NCBI GenBank assembly: GCA_037042915.1
Contig: CM073198.1
Location: 1,736,001-1,800,000, forward strand
Direction of reading: 5' to 3'
Origin: Auricularia sp. M13
Taxonomy: Eukaryota > Basidiomycota > Agaricomycetes > Auriculariales > Auriculariaceae
Length of the DNA: 64,000 nt
Positions 11,475 through 21,696 of this stretch are shown here, piece by piece. Numbering within the stretch: position 1 is the first letter of the stretch; each line of letters begins with the position of its first letter. A program made the translations under genes and the position numbers. The notes beneath the pieces were generated by a model. The model worked only from the letters and a program-made list of their open reading frames with translations. It searched no databases and was not told the origin of the DNA.

Positions 11475-11833
11475 ACGCACAGTCGGATGCTCAGTGTCGC
11501 CCTGCGTCGTGCAGAGCTGTCGTCCTCGCGCCCGCGTCGGGCCTTTTCTGAGCGCCAGGCTTTCTGCGCAACATTGATCACTGTCAAAATAACATCGGAG
11601 TCACTCTTCACGGTACACAGGGGTTATACATTTATTTTCAACCAGCTAATCTACAACTGCGTGTCATCTCCCGTATTGTTGAAGTTCGCCATCATCTACA
11701 ACAGAAGCATGGTTAGCCACATACAACACTCATCTAGCTTACACTTCCACCGACCGTTTCTAACGTATGCTCGAAGAGCGACACATACTTCGCCCGGCCG
11801 TCCTCTGGTGGTCGTTGCGGTCATTCGGCTGCA

Positions 11834-14188
11834 CTACAATTCTGACAGGAAGCTGCGGTACGCACCATAGTCCGTAATAAAGTCCCATTTCTCAATAACA
11901 TCCTCAGGCGTGAGACGCCGGTCGTGGCGGAACGAATGCCCGCCAGAGCGCAGCCAGCAATCCTGGCCGACCCAGCTGCCGCCGACCTCGATCAGCGCGC
12001 CGTTCGTCTCTCCAACGGCGGAGTCTGCGGCTTCCCATCAATAATTGAATGCAGCGTGGAAAACTGCCCTAGCGCGTACCCTTTCGCACAAGGAAGGCCG
12101 CGACGGCCGCTACGCTGGCATTGTCCACTAGCTTGTCCGAGGACGGCGCTACGATGTTGGCGAGGATGCCGTGCGGCTTGCCTTCCAGTGCGAGGGCGCG
12201 TGTGAAGCCCATTACTGCGCCGTTGGCAACGGAGAACTGAGAGTTCGGGTGTTAGTAAATTGCTGTCTACCTACTTCCCAGTGAGCTCTCACGGGTAGTT
12301 TCTTCTCCAGCCCATCTGAGAAGGAAATATCAGAGCTAGAACTCATGTGGGGTGGCTGAGGCTCACGGATGCCGGCTGTGGACGCTGTCGTTACGATGCG
12401 TCCAAACTTCTGCGCCTTGAAGATCGGCCAACATGCTTTGACGAGCTACAGCAAGAATGTGAGAGCTTGATAGGGAGCTTCGCGCTGCGGTACAGTGTAC
12501 AAACCTGGTGCGTCGTTCTATGCCACAATTCAGACAGAAATAAGTAATCGGCGAACGCGTGCTTACCGCAGATGGACAGTCAACGTGTCGTTCCATTTTC
12601 TCGTGGATACTTGCGTGAGGGATCCTGTGGGTGATAATGCCGCGCTGGCGACTATGGCATGCACTCCGCCGAAAGCATCCAGAGCAGCCTTCACGGCGGC
12701 TTGTCCCTCCAGTGTCGTCGCGAATGCTCTACCTCCAGCAACATCAACGATCTCTCGCACGAGTTCCTGCAGTGCGTCCGAGTTGGCTTCGGAGTCGGTG
12801 GCTACGACATTTGCGCCGCACTTCGCAAGTGCTAAGACATGCGCCCGTCCTTGTACCGAAGTCGCGTTCGTCACGATGACCGTGAGGCCGTCGTACGAGT
12901 CAGATGGGAGGTCAGAGAGCGACTGTACTCCAAAATCAGGCGCAACGTCGGGCCACCGGGTCCGAAGCTGAGATACCAAGTTTCAGTTGTTGGAACGGGT
13001 TCCAATGTTATGACCACCCACGGAAGACAAGTCAAGGACTGCATCAGCTGGAAATTCCACTCCCTCGCTGCGTTCCGACTTGACTTCAGCGATCCAGCCG
13101 GCAGCGACTTCGAAAATGCGGCCTGTAACGTCGAGTCCATCCTCACGATGGGTGAGCGCGAGGACGAGCGGCGCGATGAACTCGGGCTAAGCTATTTTGT
13201 GAGTGGTATATAATACTGCTCTTACATTCTGCGACGCACGCTGATGCCTCTTAATATTTCCTGCGGCAGGACGGGATTGGTCATTCCGGATGCCGACACC
13301 TGTGCGCAAGCCGCAGCGGATCAATTGGAGAACGCGGACAACCTTACCCATTGAAAGGTCCTCACCGGAGCGATGGCGTTGGCCTTGATGCCATACGCCG
13401 CGCCTTCCTTCGCGATGGCCTTGGTGAATGGGATGATGCCCGCCTTCGCAGCGCTGTACGCGCTCTCCTCGTGGTAGCCTTGCGAAGTTCGACATTCAGT
13501 TCACGAAGGCTCGGACAGTCATCGTTGTGATGCTACGCACCGAAGAGTGCCCAGCAGGACGTCGTGCTAACAATGCGGCCGTAGCCCTGCGCGCAGAAGA
13601 TGGGCCAGACGGCCTGCGTGCAGGAGACCGTGCCCAGGATGTGCGTGTCGACGACGCTGTTCCATTTGTCGTCCGGGTAGTCCTCCAAGCTGTGATATAA
13701 ATGCTGTTACTCCCAACGTAGCATGAGCAGCGGGAAGGCGGCGCACTTGCTGATGCTATAGAAGGTCAGCTAGCTTCTCGCAAGTGCGTAATAGCACGAA
13801 CTGCACGGTTCCAGCGTTGTTGACGAGGATGTCAATGCTCCCGAACGCGTCCACGGCGCTCTTGATGATCGCGTGGCCGTTCAGGACCGACGACGTGTTC
13901 GCTACGGCCCTTCCTCCGGCTTGTCGGGATGGAGTTGAGCTCTTGCGCGGATTTCAGGTATTCAAGGACATGGCGCACCTGCAGTAATCTCGGCTACAAC
14001 CCTGTCAGCCGCATCCTGGTTCACGTCGTTCACGAGCACGTTGGCCCCGCGCTCCGCAAAAGCGCGTGCATAACTGAAACCCTGAATAAACGCGCATGCC
14101 TGGGAGCAGGGAGTAGAACGCACGCGCTGCCGATACCGCCGCCAGCGCCGGTCACAACGACGGTCTGTTTCCTGAACGAGAGCTGCAT
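11834..14188 (-). CDS. FOX2-like tandem short-chain dehydrogenase without MaoC hydratase domain
   Basis: There are two SDR domains in the order seen in the fungal peroxisomal multifunctional beta-oxidation protein (3-hydroxyacyl-CoA dehydrogenase part). Domain 1 (minus strand, 14188 to about 13330) has the cofactor motif TGAGGGIG, NNAG, STTS and the catalytic YSAAK (in EESAYSAAKAGIIPFTKAI), so it looks active. Domain 2 (about 12980 to 11834) is degenerate: the glycine motif is TNATSVQG, and the catalytic segment reads FSVANGAVMGFTRALALEG, with Phe for Tyr and Asn for Lys. The end, NGALIEVGGSWVGQDCWLR to FLSEL, matches FOX2 linker sequence, then stops. There is no MaoC-like hydratase and no obvious PTS1. 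A 9-nt exon (13747-13755) is needed to join NNAGTV to LEDYPDDKW. Beta-oxidation is the likely pathway, but loss of the hydratase means it cannot be a complete MFE2. Confidence 0.8.
13747..13755 (-). other. 9-nt microexon of the FOX2-like gene
   Basis: Minus-strand AG/CATCAGCAA/GTGCGC. Splicing ACC GTG CA / C ATC AGC AA / C TTG GAG GAC gives NNAGTVHISNLEDYPDDKW, matching the family pattern NNAGxxRxxxxxxMxDxxW. A matching 9-nt exon is recognisable in the decayed paralogue at 29524-29532. Confidence 0.8.
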
Positions 14189-15930
14189 GGTAAGAGGACA
14201 AGCCGGGCGAGGGCTCCGAGGACTTCCGTCGTAGAACTCGAAGCAGATGCCCAGGTCGAGACAGCGATGCCCTTCGACTTCCTCCGGCCGTTATGACCGC
14301 CGCCGGCGACCATGACTGATGACTATGATGCCTCCGCGCAGTACAGCAGGGTGGCACGGGTGGCCGAGGAAGGAACGATTCCCATGGGCAGCTACGCAGA
14401 TGAGGATGAGTTAGGTGTGCTGGAAGTCAGCATAAGGGGGACACTGAAGTTGCCCCCAAGATCATTGCTGCTGCCATTAGCTCGGCCTTGTTTTGTGTAC
14501 AGTTTGCGGTAGTGAGCGGCCAACTAGCCACACAAATTGTCGATTTGCAGAGTACCAAGATGTCCGGGACAAAGTTTGCATGTCGGAGAGCACCGGCGAA
14601 GAATGTTCCTCTTCCTCCTTCCTCCACGGACCACTCGTCCCACGATGTTCAAAGCTAGTAGGGTCTAGCATTCTGTGATCCATTTGTGTCGCGTATGTGT
14701 AAGAAGGCTCAACTGCACGCATATGCCGCTCGCAATCATCAGCAAAGTAGATTTCAGCTTGAGCTTGCTCGAGCATGCGCTAGGTTTTTGTGCTCGTTGG
14801 TCAAGCTCAAACACTTTGAGCAAGCATCTGAAAAAAAGCCAGAGCTTCGATTCTCTTGGAGGTCCGCCGAGCATGACGAAGGGCTCCAGCCGCGCTAAGT
14901 TCTCGTTTGAATTACCGTCGCAGGTGGTATTCGACACAATATCCTCGAGCTCTAGACAGGATACGTATCGTTTCAAGTTGTCAAACCCAGGATGATAATT
15001 TTGAAGAGCTTTGACGTAGGACTCCGAGACGGCTCAACTCGAAGTACCATGGCACGATGCTTAATTAGCCCCTAGAGTCGAATCCACGACAGGGGAAATT
15101 TTGACTGTATGAAAACACGCCGGAACGAGCGAGTTTTCATAACAGTATTTCTCACCAATGTCTCAGGGTCGTTCACGAAACCGAGCAGTCGGCAGACTCG
15201 TCGCAGACCTGTGGACCGGGTTACTCCAGAGCATTTGCCGGACACGCTCAGGTTCGCAGCCGCAGCCGTCTGGAAATAGCGTCACTCGTTACCCTCGTGC
15301 AACACAGCATTCTCGGTGACCGTCAGCTCGATATGCGCCTCAAATCGCAAGTGGAGCTGGACTTGGGCGAGAAACCGGACGGCGGACGCACAGTATCTCC
15401 ATTCGACGCACAGGTTTACGATTATCCTCAGGCGACTCACAATCCGCTGTAATCAGTGCTCCTGGCGGGTGCGGGAGTCCGTGCTACCGCTCGAGGCGCG
15501 AGCAAACAAAGGGAGTAGTCACCAAGACAGAGCACAAGTATATTGACCCGGAATACATAAACACCAACCGTAGGTAATTCTCTCCTGTGACACAGAATAC
15601 TTTAGGAGATACCGAACAAAAACAGGCTCTTTTCAATTCAAAAGCTCTGGTATTCCCTCGGTATAACTCCGATATCGCATGTCACAATACTCATGCAATA
15701 CCTACGCGGGCAGGGTGTACATATTCCGAAGTTAAATGCTTATCTCCCAACTATGCTCGAAACGTAACGGCTACAGTTGGCACTCGTTGCGCGCGCGGTC
15801 GTGCTCACCAGGGCAGTGCTTTACTATATATGGACCCAGAATACTCTGAATCTAACCGCGACGGCCACGTGATTCGCTGTCTGCTTGCAGTCAACATTGG
15901 CAGTGTCGTCTCGTGCCTTTACACTGTGCA
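14189..15930. other. Intergenic, no gene recognised
   Basis: Only short open frames without similarity or splice-consistent motifs are present. It contains an imperfect inverted repeat at 15104-15146. Confidence 0.55.
15104..15146. repeat. Imperfect inverted repeat (hairpin)
   Basis: ACTGTATGAAAACACGC faces GCGAGTTTTCATAACAGT across about 8 nt; the arms match except for one bulge and one mismatch. It may be chance or the remnant of a small transposon. Confidence 0.4.
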
Positions 15931-15931
15931 G

Positions 15932-16421
15932 CAGGGACTGCCACTGCAAGGAGGATGAGCGTTTGTACTGGCCATGCAGTTCCTGACATCCCAGCGTGGG
16001 ACGGTCCCGGGATTTCAGGACAGAGCTGCAGGCTCGCAATTTCCGGATTGTAACAGACGCTTGTATCAGGGAGTCGTCTCTATCGCCGCGAGACTCGCGA
16101 TATGACTGGCGGAAAGAACTCGAGGCCTGCGCGTGCTGTCATCTTCCGTGTAAGGGAGTTGTGCCGCAGTTTGACTCGGTCGACGGTGCAGATGAAGCTG
16201 CTTGTCCTGGATGCAGATGCAGCTGTAGGATGCCACTGCGAGGAGGATGATCGTCTGCAATGGCGCTGTGAAGTTCCTGAGATCCCGGGACACAGGCTCG
16301 CAATTTCCGGATCGGGACAGACGCTTGCAGCAGGGAGCCATCTCTAACGCCCCGATACTCGCGAGACTACTGGCAGAAAAAACTCGAGGCCTGTGCGTGC
16401 TCTAAGTAACCGTCTGTGTAA
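15932..16421. repeat. Diverged tandem duplication (about 200-220 bp unit) abutting the Harbinger element
   Basis: The unit starting near 15932 recurs near 16226. Shared blocks include CCACTGC(A/G)AGGAGGATGA, GGCTCGCAATTTCCGGAT, ACAGACGCTTG, GGGAG(T/C)C and CTCGAGGCCTG. The second copy ends at TGTGTAA, exactly where the Harbinger terminal repeat begins. The first copy continues through GTGTAAGGGAG, so it resembles an unoccupied version of the target site. Confidence 0.7.
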
Positions 16422-16437
16422 GAGTGCGTTCGGTAAC
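16422..16437 (+). repeat. Left terminal inverted repeat of the Harbinger element
   Basis: GAGTGCGTTCGGTAAC, preceded by TAA. Similarity to the right end does not extend clearly beyond 16 bp. Confidence 0.9.
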
Positions 16438-16653
16438 CGAAGCGCAGCTCCGGAAATGATGCGGACACCCAGATTTTCGGGCGGAGCATCATCCCGGGCC
16501 GAAGTGCGTTCGGTAACAAATCGCCGGCCTCAAACCTTGAAGCGCCGCTTCGTCCGGCTTCGCTTTCTGGGGCTCGGCTCTAGAGGTCCGCTGCAAAACC
16601 GACACCGACGCTTCGCCGCTCCGCCACCGCTACTGCCGCTGCCAATCACAGCC

Positions 16654-17863
16654 ATGGCCGACTCTGATTCTAACACCAGCAGCAGTGACTCGGAGCAAGA
16701 CAAAAAGAAGAAAAAGAAGAAGAAGAGCACCGCCGAAAAATGCAAATGGCTGTCTGCTCAATCGGCGGCCATGCTCGACGTACTCAAGGAGCAGAAGGCA
16801 CAAGGCCAGCAGTCCGAGAGTGGCTGGAAGGAGACCGTGTGGACAGCCTGTGCCGAGGCCCTCCAGGAGGAGTTCCCGGATGCTCCGGGTGCCGTCAAGA
16901 CCGCGGCAAAGTGCCAGGACCATTTCACCAATGTACGTACCATGTGCATGGTCTCTTCTGCTATTATATGGTGACTGCCTCTGTATCAGCTCAAGGGGGA
17001 CTACAAGGTTGTCAAGGAGCTTGAGCACGCTCTGGGCTGGGCTGGGATGAGGCGGGGTGCATGGTAACCGCCTCGCCCGACGTTTGGGACAAAACTTGCA
17101 AGGTGTGCGCTTTCTGCTCATTTGCATGTTGTGTAGTAATTGCTATAGGCCAACAAGAAGTTCAAGAAGTTCCGAAAGAAGGCCTTCCCACTGTACGACG
17201 CGCTTGCGGACCTCATCGGCGACGTCGTTGCAACCGGGGAGGGTGCGCTTGTGCTCTCAACTCCCGCCGTCAAGAAACCCGACACAAAGCCGCCCAAGAG
17301 CAAGGCCGAGAAGGAGGAGAACGAGGTATGTGTTTTTCTATGTTGATTTCGCACTCCTGATCTCCTGGTCAGGAGCTCAAGAAGCGCCGTCGTAGCAGCA
17401 CTGGATCTGAGCCCATTGAGATTGAGACCAGCGATGACAATGTGAGTGCCTAGCCCGATTTCAGCGCCGCTAATGCAAGGTTTTGTGTAGATTACTCGCT
17501 CTACTGGTGCCTCCAAGCGGCAGAAGACTGCAACGGGCGGGCGCAAGCCTTCGGGTGCGTCGGCAGTTCATGGTGTTGCTGGCAGCCTCGACAACCTGAG
17601 CAACACCCTCGCCGATGTCCTGGGCAACAAATCGGCTGAAGCAGCGGAGTCAAGGGTCGCCAAACGGCGCTCCGAGGCGGTTATTCTTGTCTCCAACATG
17701 ACGGACCTTCCTATTGCCCAGCGCGCTGCGCGGTCGCCTATTTGCGGACCAGCTCAACGTTGACCTTCTCCTGGAGATACCGGTGGACGAGCTCAGGGTT
17801 GCATTTGTGCAGGAGCTACTTTCGGCAGAGGATCGGAGGCTAGGTACATCTCGCACGTCTTGA
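16654..17863 (+). CDS. Myb/SANT-like DNA-binding protein of the Harbinger element, frameshifted
   Basis: The start MADSDSNTSSSDSEQDKKKK is acidic then Lys-rich. A Myb/SANT-like domain follows: WLSAQSAAMLDVLKEQKAQG, WTACAEALQEEF, AAKCQDHFTN, then LKGDYKVVKEL, GLGWDEAGCMVTASPDVWD and NKKFKKFRKKAFPLYDAL. The second protein of fungal Harbinger elements binds DNA and assists the transposase. There are four to five exons. Two single-base frame shifts are needed to follow the family: one after KEL (before GLGWDE) and one after DLPIAQR (before ALRGRLFADQ). The 3' part then reads VDLLLEIPVDELRVAFVQEL and ends at 17863. The gene is therefore probably dead, or the assembly has errors here. Confidence 0.75.
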
Positions 17864-17872
17864 GTATCTACA

Positions 17873-19221
17873 CTAGCGGCGACGGCCGCGTCGTCGGCGT
17901 TCACAATAGTCAGCCCACATTTCCTCTGCAATGCGATCACGGCGCGCATCTGCTCTCCTTGTCTCGGCACGGGATACATTGCCACCGAGTTCATCTTCAT
18001 TGATCTGGTTCGGTTCGGTGTCGTTTCCCAGGTCTGGGTCGTTGAAGAGCTCGTCATCGGGGTCGTGGATGCGAATGAAGTTGTGAATAACAAGACACGC
18101 AGGGATGATACGAGCCTGGCCCTCGATGGGCAGGTTGCACGGTTCACGTAGAACGGCAAAACGCTTCTTGGCAACACCGAAGCAACGCTCGATGACATTG
18201 CGCGCACTGGCATGGCGTTTATTGAACAGTTCCTTGGCATTCTGTGGTCTGAAAGCAAGTCAGAGGACAACTACAAGTTGAAAGAATGCGCACTCCTTGC
18301 CACAAGTTGCCCATTCCTTCAGATGGTAGCGCACACTACGGTACGGTACGAGCAGAGCATCACAGTGTCCATAACCAGCGTCAGCGAGGTAGTAGGCGCC
18401 AGGCGGGACTGCAAGGTCGGCTCCACGCGCATAGGTGAAGACAGTTGTGTCGCAAGCGCTGCCCTCCCAGCCAGTCAGAACATATGAGAACCGCATGTCA
18501 AAGCGGCAAGCAGCAAGGACATTGTGGGTGAGGTCGCCCTTCCTGTTGCGGTAGCGGCCGCGGATATCGCAAGGAGGGATAGCATCAAAGAAAGAGCCGT
18601 CGAGAGCACCACGTGCATCCTTGAAGAACGGATAGAAGCGGTTGTCCTCCTCGATCTCCTCCGGCGTCTCGTCCTCAGGAAGAACCATGTACATGGTGTA
18701 GAACTTGCTGCCAGTGAGCGCATGCAGCATCTTGTTGTAGAAACTATTCACGCAGTGAGAACTTGAATACGAAAGGACAGTGCCACGAACTATGAGACAG
18801 TGGATCCGCTGCGTTGAAAGCGTTCCTGGAGGCTTCGATTGGAGCGGTTCTCCCGGACACCAAGCAGGAACATTGCCACCTGCTCCTGTGCTGTCACATA
18901 TCTAGTGTCCAGGATGTCGCCGTACTTGCCCAGGGCAGCAACAAGGCGTCTAAAAACATGCTTGTGCATACCCAGGGATTCATGGACACGCCTCGGGCTT
19001 TCGGCATTGAGGAGCTCTTGAACCCACATATTGCCGGTCATCATGCTGTTGTGGACCCGGATCTTTGTGAGGAAAGCATCGTGGTAATAGGCAGAAGTGA
19101 CGGCGGCGGCAGCGGCAGCGGCAGCGGCAGCGACGACAAGCACAGCAATACGGCGGCGCTTTTCAGGGTCCTGGGAGCGTGTATCTGCCGTCCGACGTGC
19201 GACAACCGACTGCACGGCCAT
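17873..19221 (-). CDS. PIF/Harbinger DDE transposase (HARBI1-like nuclease)
   Basis: Three exons join in phase across two introns of about 45 nt (SGSTVS/YFYNKML and TCGKE/PQNAKELF). The N-terminal helical part has an Ala run, then HKHVFRRLVAALGKYGDI and RSLQERFQRSGSTVS, the usual helix-turn-helix-like region. Catalytic acids are visible: Asp in ALDGSFFDA, Asp in YYLADAGYGHCDALL and Glu in ARNVIERCFGVAKKRF. The C-terminus is acidic then basic, ending CERRRRGRR. ATG 19221 (MAVQSVVARR) is the start chosen because a longer open frame runs out of the element. No internal stop was found, so it could still be active in trans. Confidence 0.85.
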
Positions 19222-19393
19222 AGGGCCGTTATGCGCGTGTGTAGCAGAAGCAGAGATTATTTTATTTGACTTTGTGTACAGCGCGGCCTGGAACTGTTCG
19301 GTAACGCCGAGCGATGCCGACGCATCAGATTGCGCAGCGCCGCCAGCAGGTTGGTCACCGGGCGTAGCCTGAAGCCGAGGCGCAGGCCGGCCC

Positions 19394-19409
19394 GTTACCG
19401 AACGCACTC
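19394..19409 (-). repeat. Right terminal inverted repeat of the Harbinger element
   Basis: Exact reverse complement of the left end, followed by TTA. Confidence 0.9.
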
Positions 19410-19412
19410 TTA

Positions 19413-20183
19413 CTCCCGCGCAAGAAGTCCAGTATGGGATGCTTATTTTGCACCATTGGACCCTACTATTAGCCATCCGTTCTCCTGGCCGTGCCGATCC
19501 CGTTTCCGATTCACAAATAGCCTCGACCAGACAATGCCGTGCGGTTTCTCTGAGAGACAATGTCAAAGACTCCCGCAGATTCCATGCCCCGATTGGCACT
19601 GTTGTGATCCTTGCATTTGCCCGACCGGACTAGTCTCCTTCGCAGACTTTACGTTCACGATCGGACACTTTGAGTGGAGATGTTTGCACTTCTGGAGCCG
19701 CCGTTGGTTGTTTTATAGACACTCTTAGACAGATTCCTTGCCAAATCAACGGCATCGTACCCATTTCGAATATGGGAACCGAGGCCAATTCCGGGGCAGT
19801 CGTTGCGCAGATCTGTAGATGTCTGTAGCACAGACTTTTCAGTACATTGCCGGTGTCCGTTGCTGTAGCTCCCACAGAATCATGAAACATACCACGAGGA
19901 TAACATTTGCGCGTCTCGTCGTATGAGGTGTCGACGGGCAAAGGACTGGGAAACGAGGTTGAACCGTCACGGTGGGAACGGTTCTTGCCAACCATTTCTT
20001 GGCTTCTGCCTAACTTGAATTTCGAGAGGTCGCTCCTACCGCTAGACGACCATAATACTTATGACTGAACTCGGAATTTCGCCCAATTACTGCTCTATGA
20101 CCCAATCATGATGTTCCAAGGCGTACTGACAGTTCGTCTTCGTCGAGATGGCAGGCCGCCGCCGCCGCCGCCGCCAGCACCTA
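19413..20183. other. Intergenic, no gene recognised
   Basis: Sequence between the Harbinger element and the MITE. A (GCC)n-type run sits at about 20155-20175; otherwise nothing was identified. Confidence 0.55.
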
Positions 20184-20361
20184 CAGTCGAAGCCCTCATA
20201 AGCCATAGCCCTCTTCGTCCATAACCCACAGCCGGCCAGAGCGTTTGGCCACCTCCGGAATCGCAATTTACATACAGATACCCGCCCTCTTAGGCCATGA
20301 TTCACATAACCCATAGGTTTTCGGGGGTCCCAAATGCCATGGCTTATAAGGGCTTCGACTG
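20184..20361. mobile_element. 178-bp MITE with Tc1/mariner-type ends
   Basis: The left end, CAGTCGAAGCCCTCATAAGC, is matched in inverted orientation at the right with one mismatch over about 24 bp. Both sides are flanked by TA, the Tc1/mariner target duplication. The interior is non-coding with subterminal repeats of the same flavour (AGCCATAGCCCTC, CATAACCCA). The class was called from TIR and TSD only; I saw no autonomous partner in the window. Confidence 0.82.
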
Positions 20362-20532
20362 TATACCGTTGGAAAACAGACCAAGTTTGATCAGTTGATT
20401 GATTCCGCTTCCACCTTCGCCTGCGACCATGATCAATAAACTTATAAAGGTCTGTCCTTGCATAGACCGACTGTGGGCTATGTCGGGAACATGTACCTCA
20501 TTTATTCACGATATTTACAGCACGAGTTTGCA

Positions 20533-21570
20533 ATGGATAAATCACAAACTCTGCATGAGCAACCGTTGGCCACGTATATTCAGTCGCTCCAGGGGCATAT
20601 GCGCGGCGCGCTCGAGAGCATTGAGAGCAGCGACAAGAAATTCGTGGCATACTGATACACACGCGCTGCTGGCGCAGGCTTTGGAATCTCTAGCAATCTC
20701 GCCGGCGGGGCAAGCGTCGAGAAGGCTGGCGTCGGTGTCTCCGTGTCTAGACGTCCGCTATTGCCAGCTGCGATACAGCAGATGCGCGCAAACCACGCTG
20801 AAATGTCTTTTGATATGGGCGACGCGCAGAACCCGCCTTTGCTGGGAGCTGCTAGCAACTCGCTCATCGTCCACCCGCGTAATCCCATGGCGCCAACCAT
20901 GCATATGAACTACCGCTACTTCGAAATCGTAGAATCTGTCGAGGGCGGGAACGTGCCAAAGGTGAATGCTGCTCCGCTCGCGTGGTGGTTCGGCGGTGGG
21001 TGGCATCCTCGGACGCCGTCGTATGTGTTCCAAATGTGTTCGAGGAAGACGCTATGCATTTTCACACGACCATCAGGACGGCATGCAATGCGCACGGTGC
21101 GGCGCTCTACCCGGCATTCAAACTATGGTGCGACGAGTCGTCGAGTACTTTTTCATTGCACACCGGGGCGAGGCGCGCGGACCTAGCGGCATATTTTCCG
21201 CGACCTTTCCGGGCTCCCGCATGCCCGCCTACCTGAAGCAGACGGTATAGGACGGCTGCCAACGACGCCTGGAGCCATTTTCGATTTCCTGCGTGAATGC
21301 GGCGACGCGTTCGAGCCATCCTACATCCCCATTCTTCAGCGCGGTGTCGACATGCCGTTCACGGAGGACGAGCGCAGGTGGCAGCTCCTCCGTCGCGGGC
21401 GCTACGTTGAGTTCTACCTCATGTACGACCGCGGCACCAAGTTCGGTCTGAGCCAGGTCTGAGCGCGCCCGGCGCACGCTGAAAGTTTCCTGATGAGCCT
21501 GCCGGAGATGGCTACGGGGAGTACTGCACCGACATGGGCGCCGAGGGGACGCGTGAGGGTGAGCTTTTGC
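20533..21570 (+). pseudogene. Decayed coproporphyrinogen III oxidase (HEM13-like)
   Basis: HEM13 oxidatively decarboxylates coproporphyrinogen III in heme synthesis. Family blocks occur in order: GGASVEKAGVGVSV, LPAAIQQMRANHAEMSF, SLIVHPRNPMAPTMHMNYRY, WWFGGG, EEDAMHFHTTIRTACNAHG, YPAFKLWCDE, VEYFFIAHRGEARG, FLRECGDAFEPSYIPI, DMPFTEDERRWQLLRRGRY, YDRGTKFGL and ESFLMSLPE. They fall in different frames: shifts lie after YPAFKLWCDE, between APGAR and ESFLMSLPE, and before the last block (EYCTDMGAEGTREGELL). The usual IFFDDL reads IFSATF. Several breaks remain that introns cannot explain, so this copy looks non-functional, and a working gene should lie elsewhere. The MITE lies about 170 bp upstream. 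Confidence 0.88.
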
Positions 21571-21696
21571 CCTGTTACGCACTCCCAAGAATTCGTTGCC
21601 TCTGGACTGAACTTGTTCTGCGACCGAAATAGACGCCTCAGCATCCTGACAGCGGTTATGACCGAGTTGCAGCTCGACTTTTCGCTCATCTCCATC

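Larger units (their letters stand above)
16422..19409. mobile_element. PIF/Harbinger DNA transposon (2,988 bp), two-gene type
   Basis: The ends are 16-bp perfect terminal inverted repeats, GAGTGCGTTCGGTAAC at 16422-16437 and its complement at 19394-19409. They are flanked by TAA (left) and TTA (right), both fitting the TWA target of this superfamily, though they are not identical. Inside are a plus-strand Myb/SANT-like gene and a minus-strand DDE transposase, converging with 9 bp between their stops. A direct extra copy of the end motif lies at 16501-16517, which may be a subterminal transposase-binding site. The transposase frame appears unbroken and the Myb frame has about two shifts. Confidence 0.9.

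Noticed and set aside
11196-11870. 224-codon plus-strand frame
   Set aside because: It overlaps the 3' end of the SDR gene on the other strand and has no recognisable motif.
11834-14188. Reading the FOX2-like gene as a pseudogene because NNAGT seemed not to join LEDYPDD
   Set aside because: A 9-nt exon with proper splice sites restores the frame, and the same exon exists in the paralogue.
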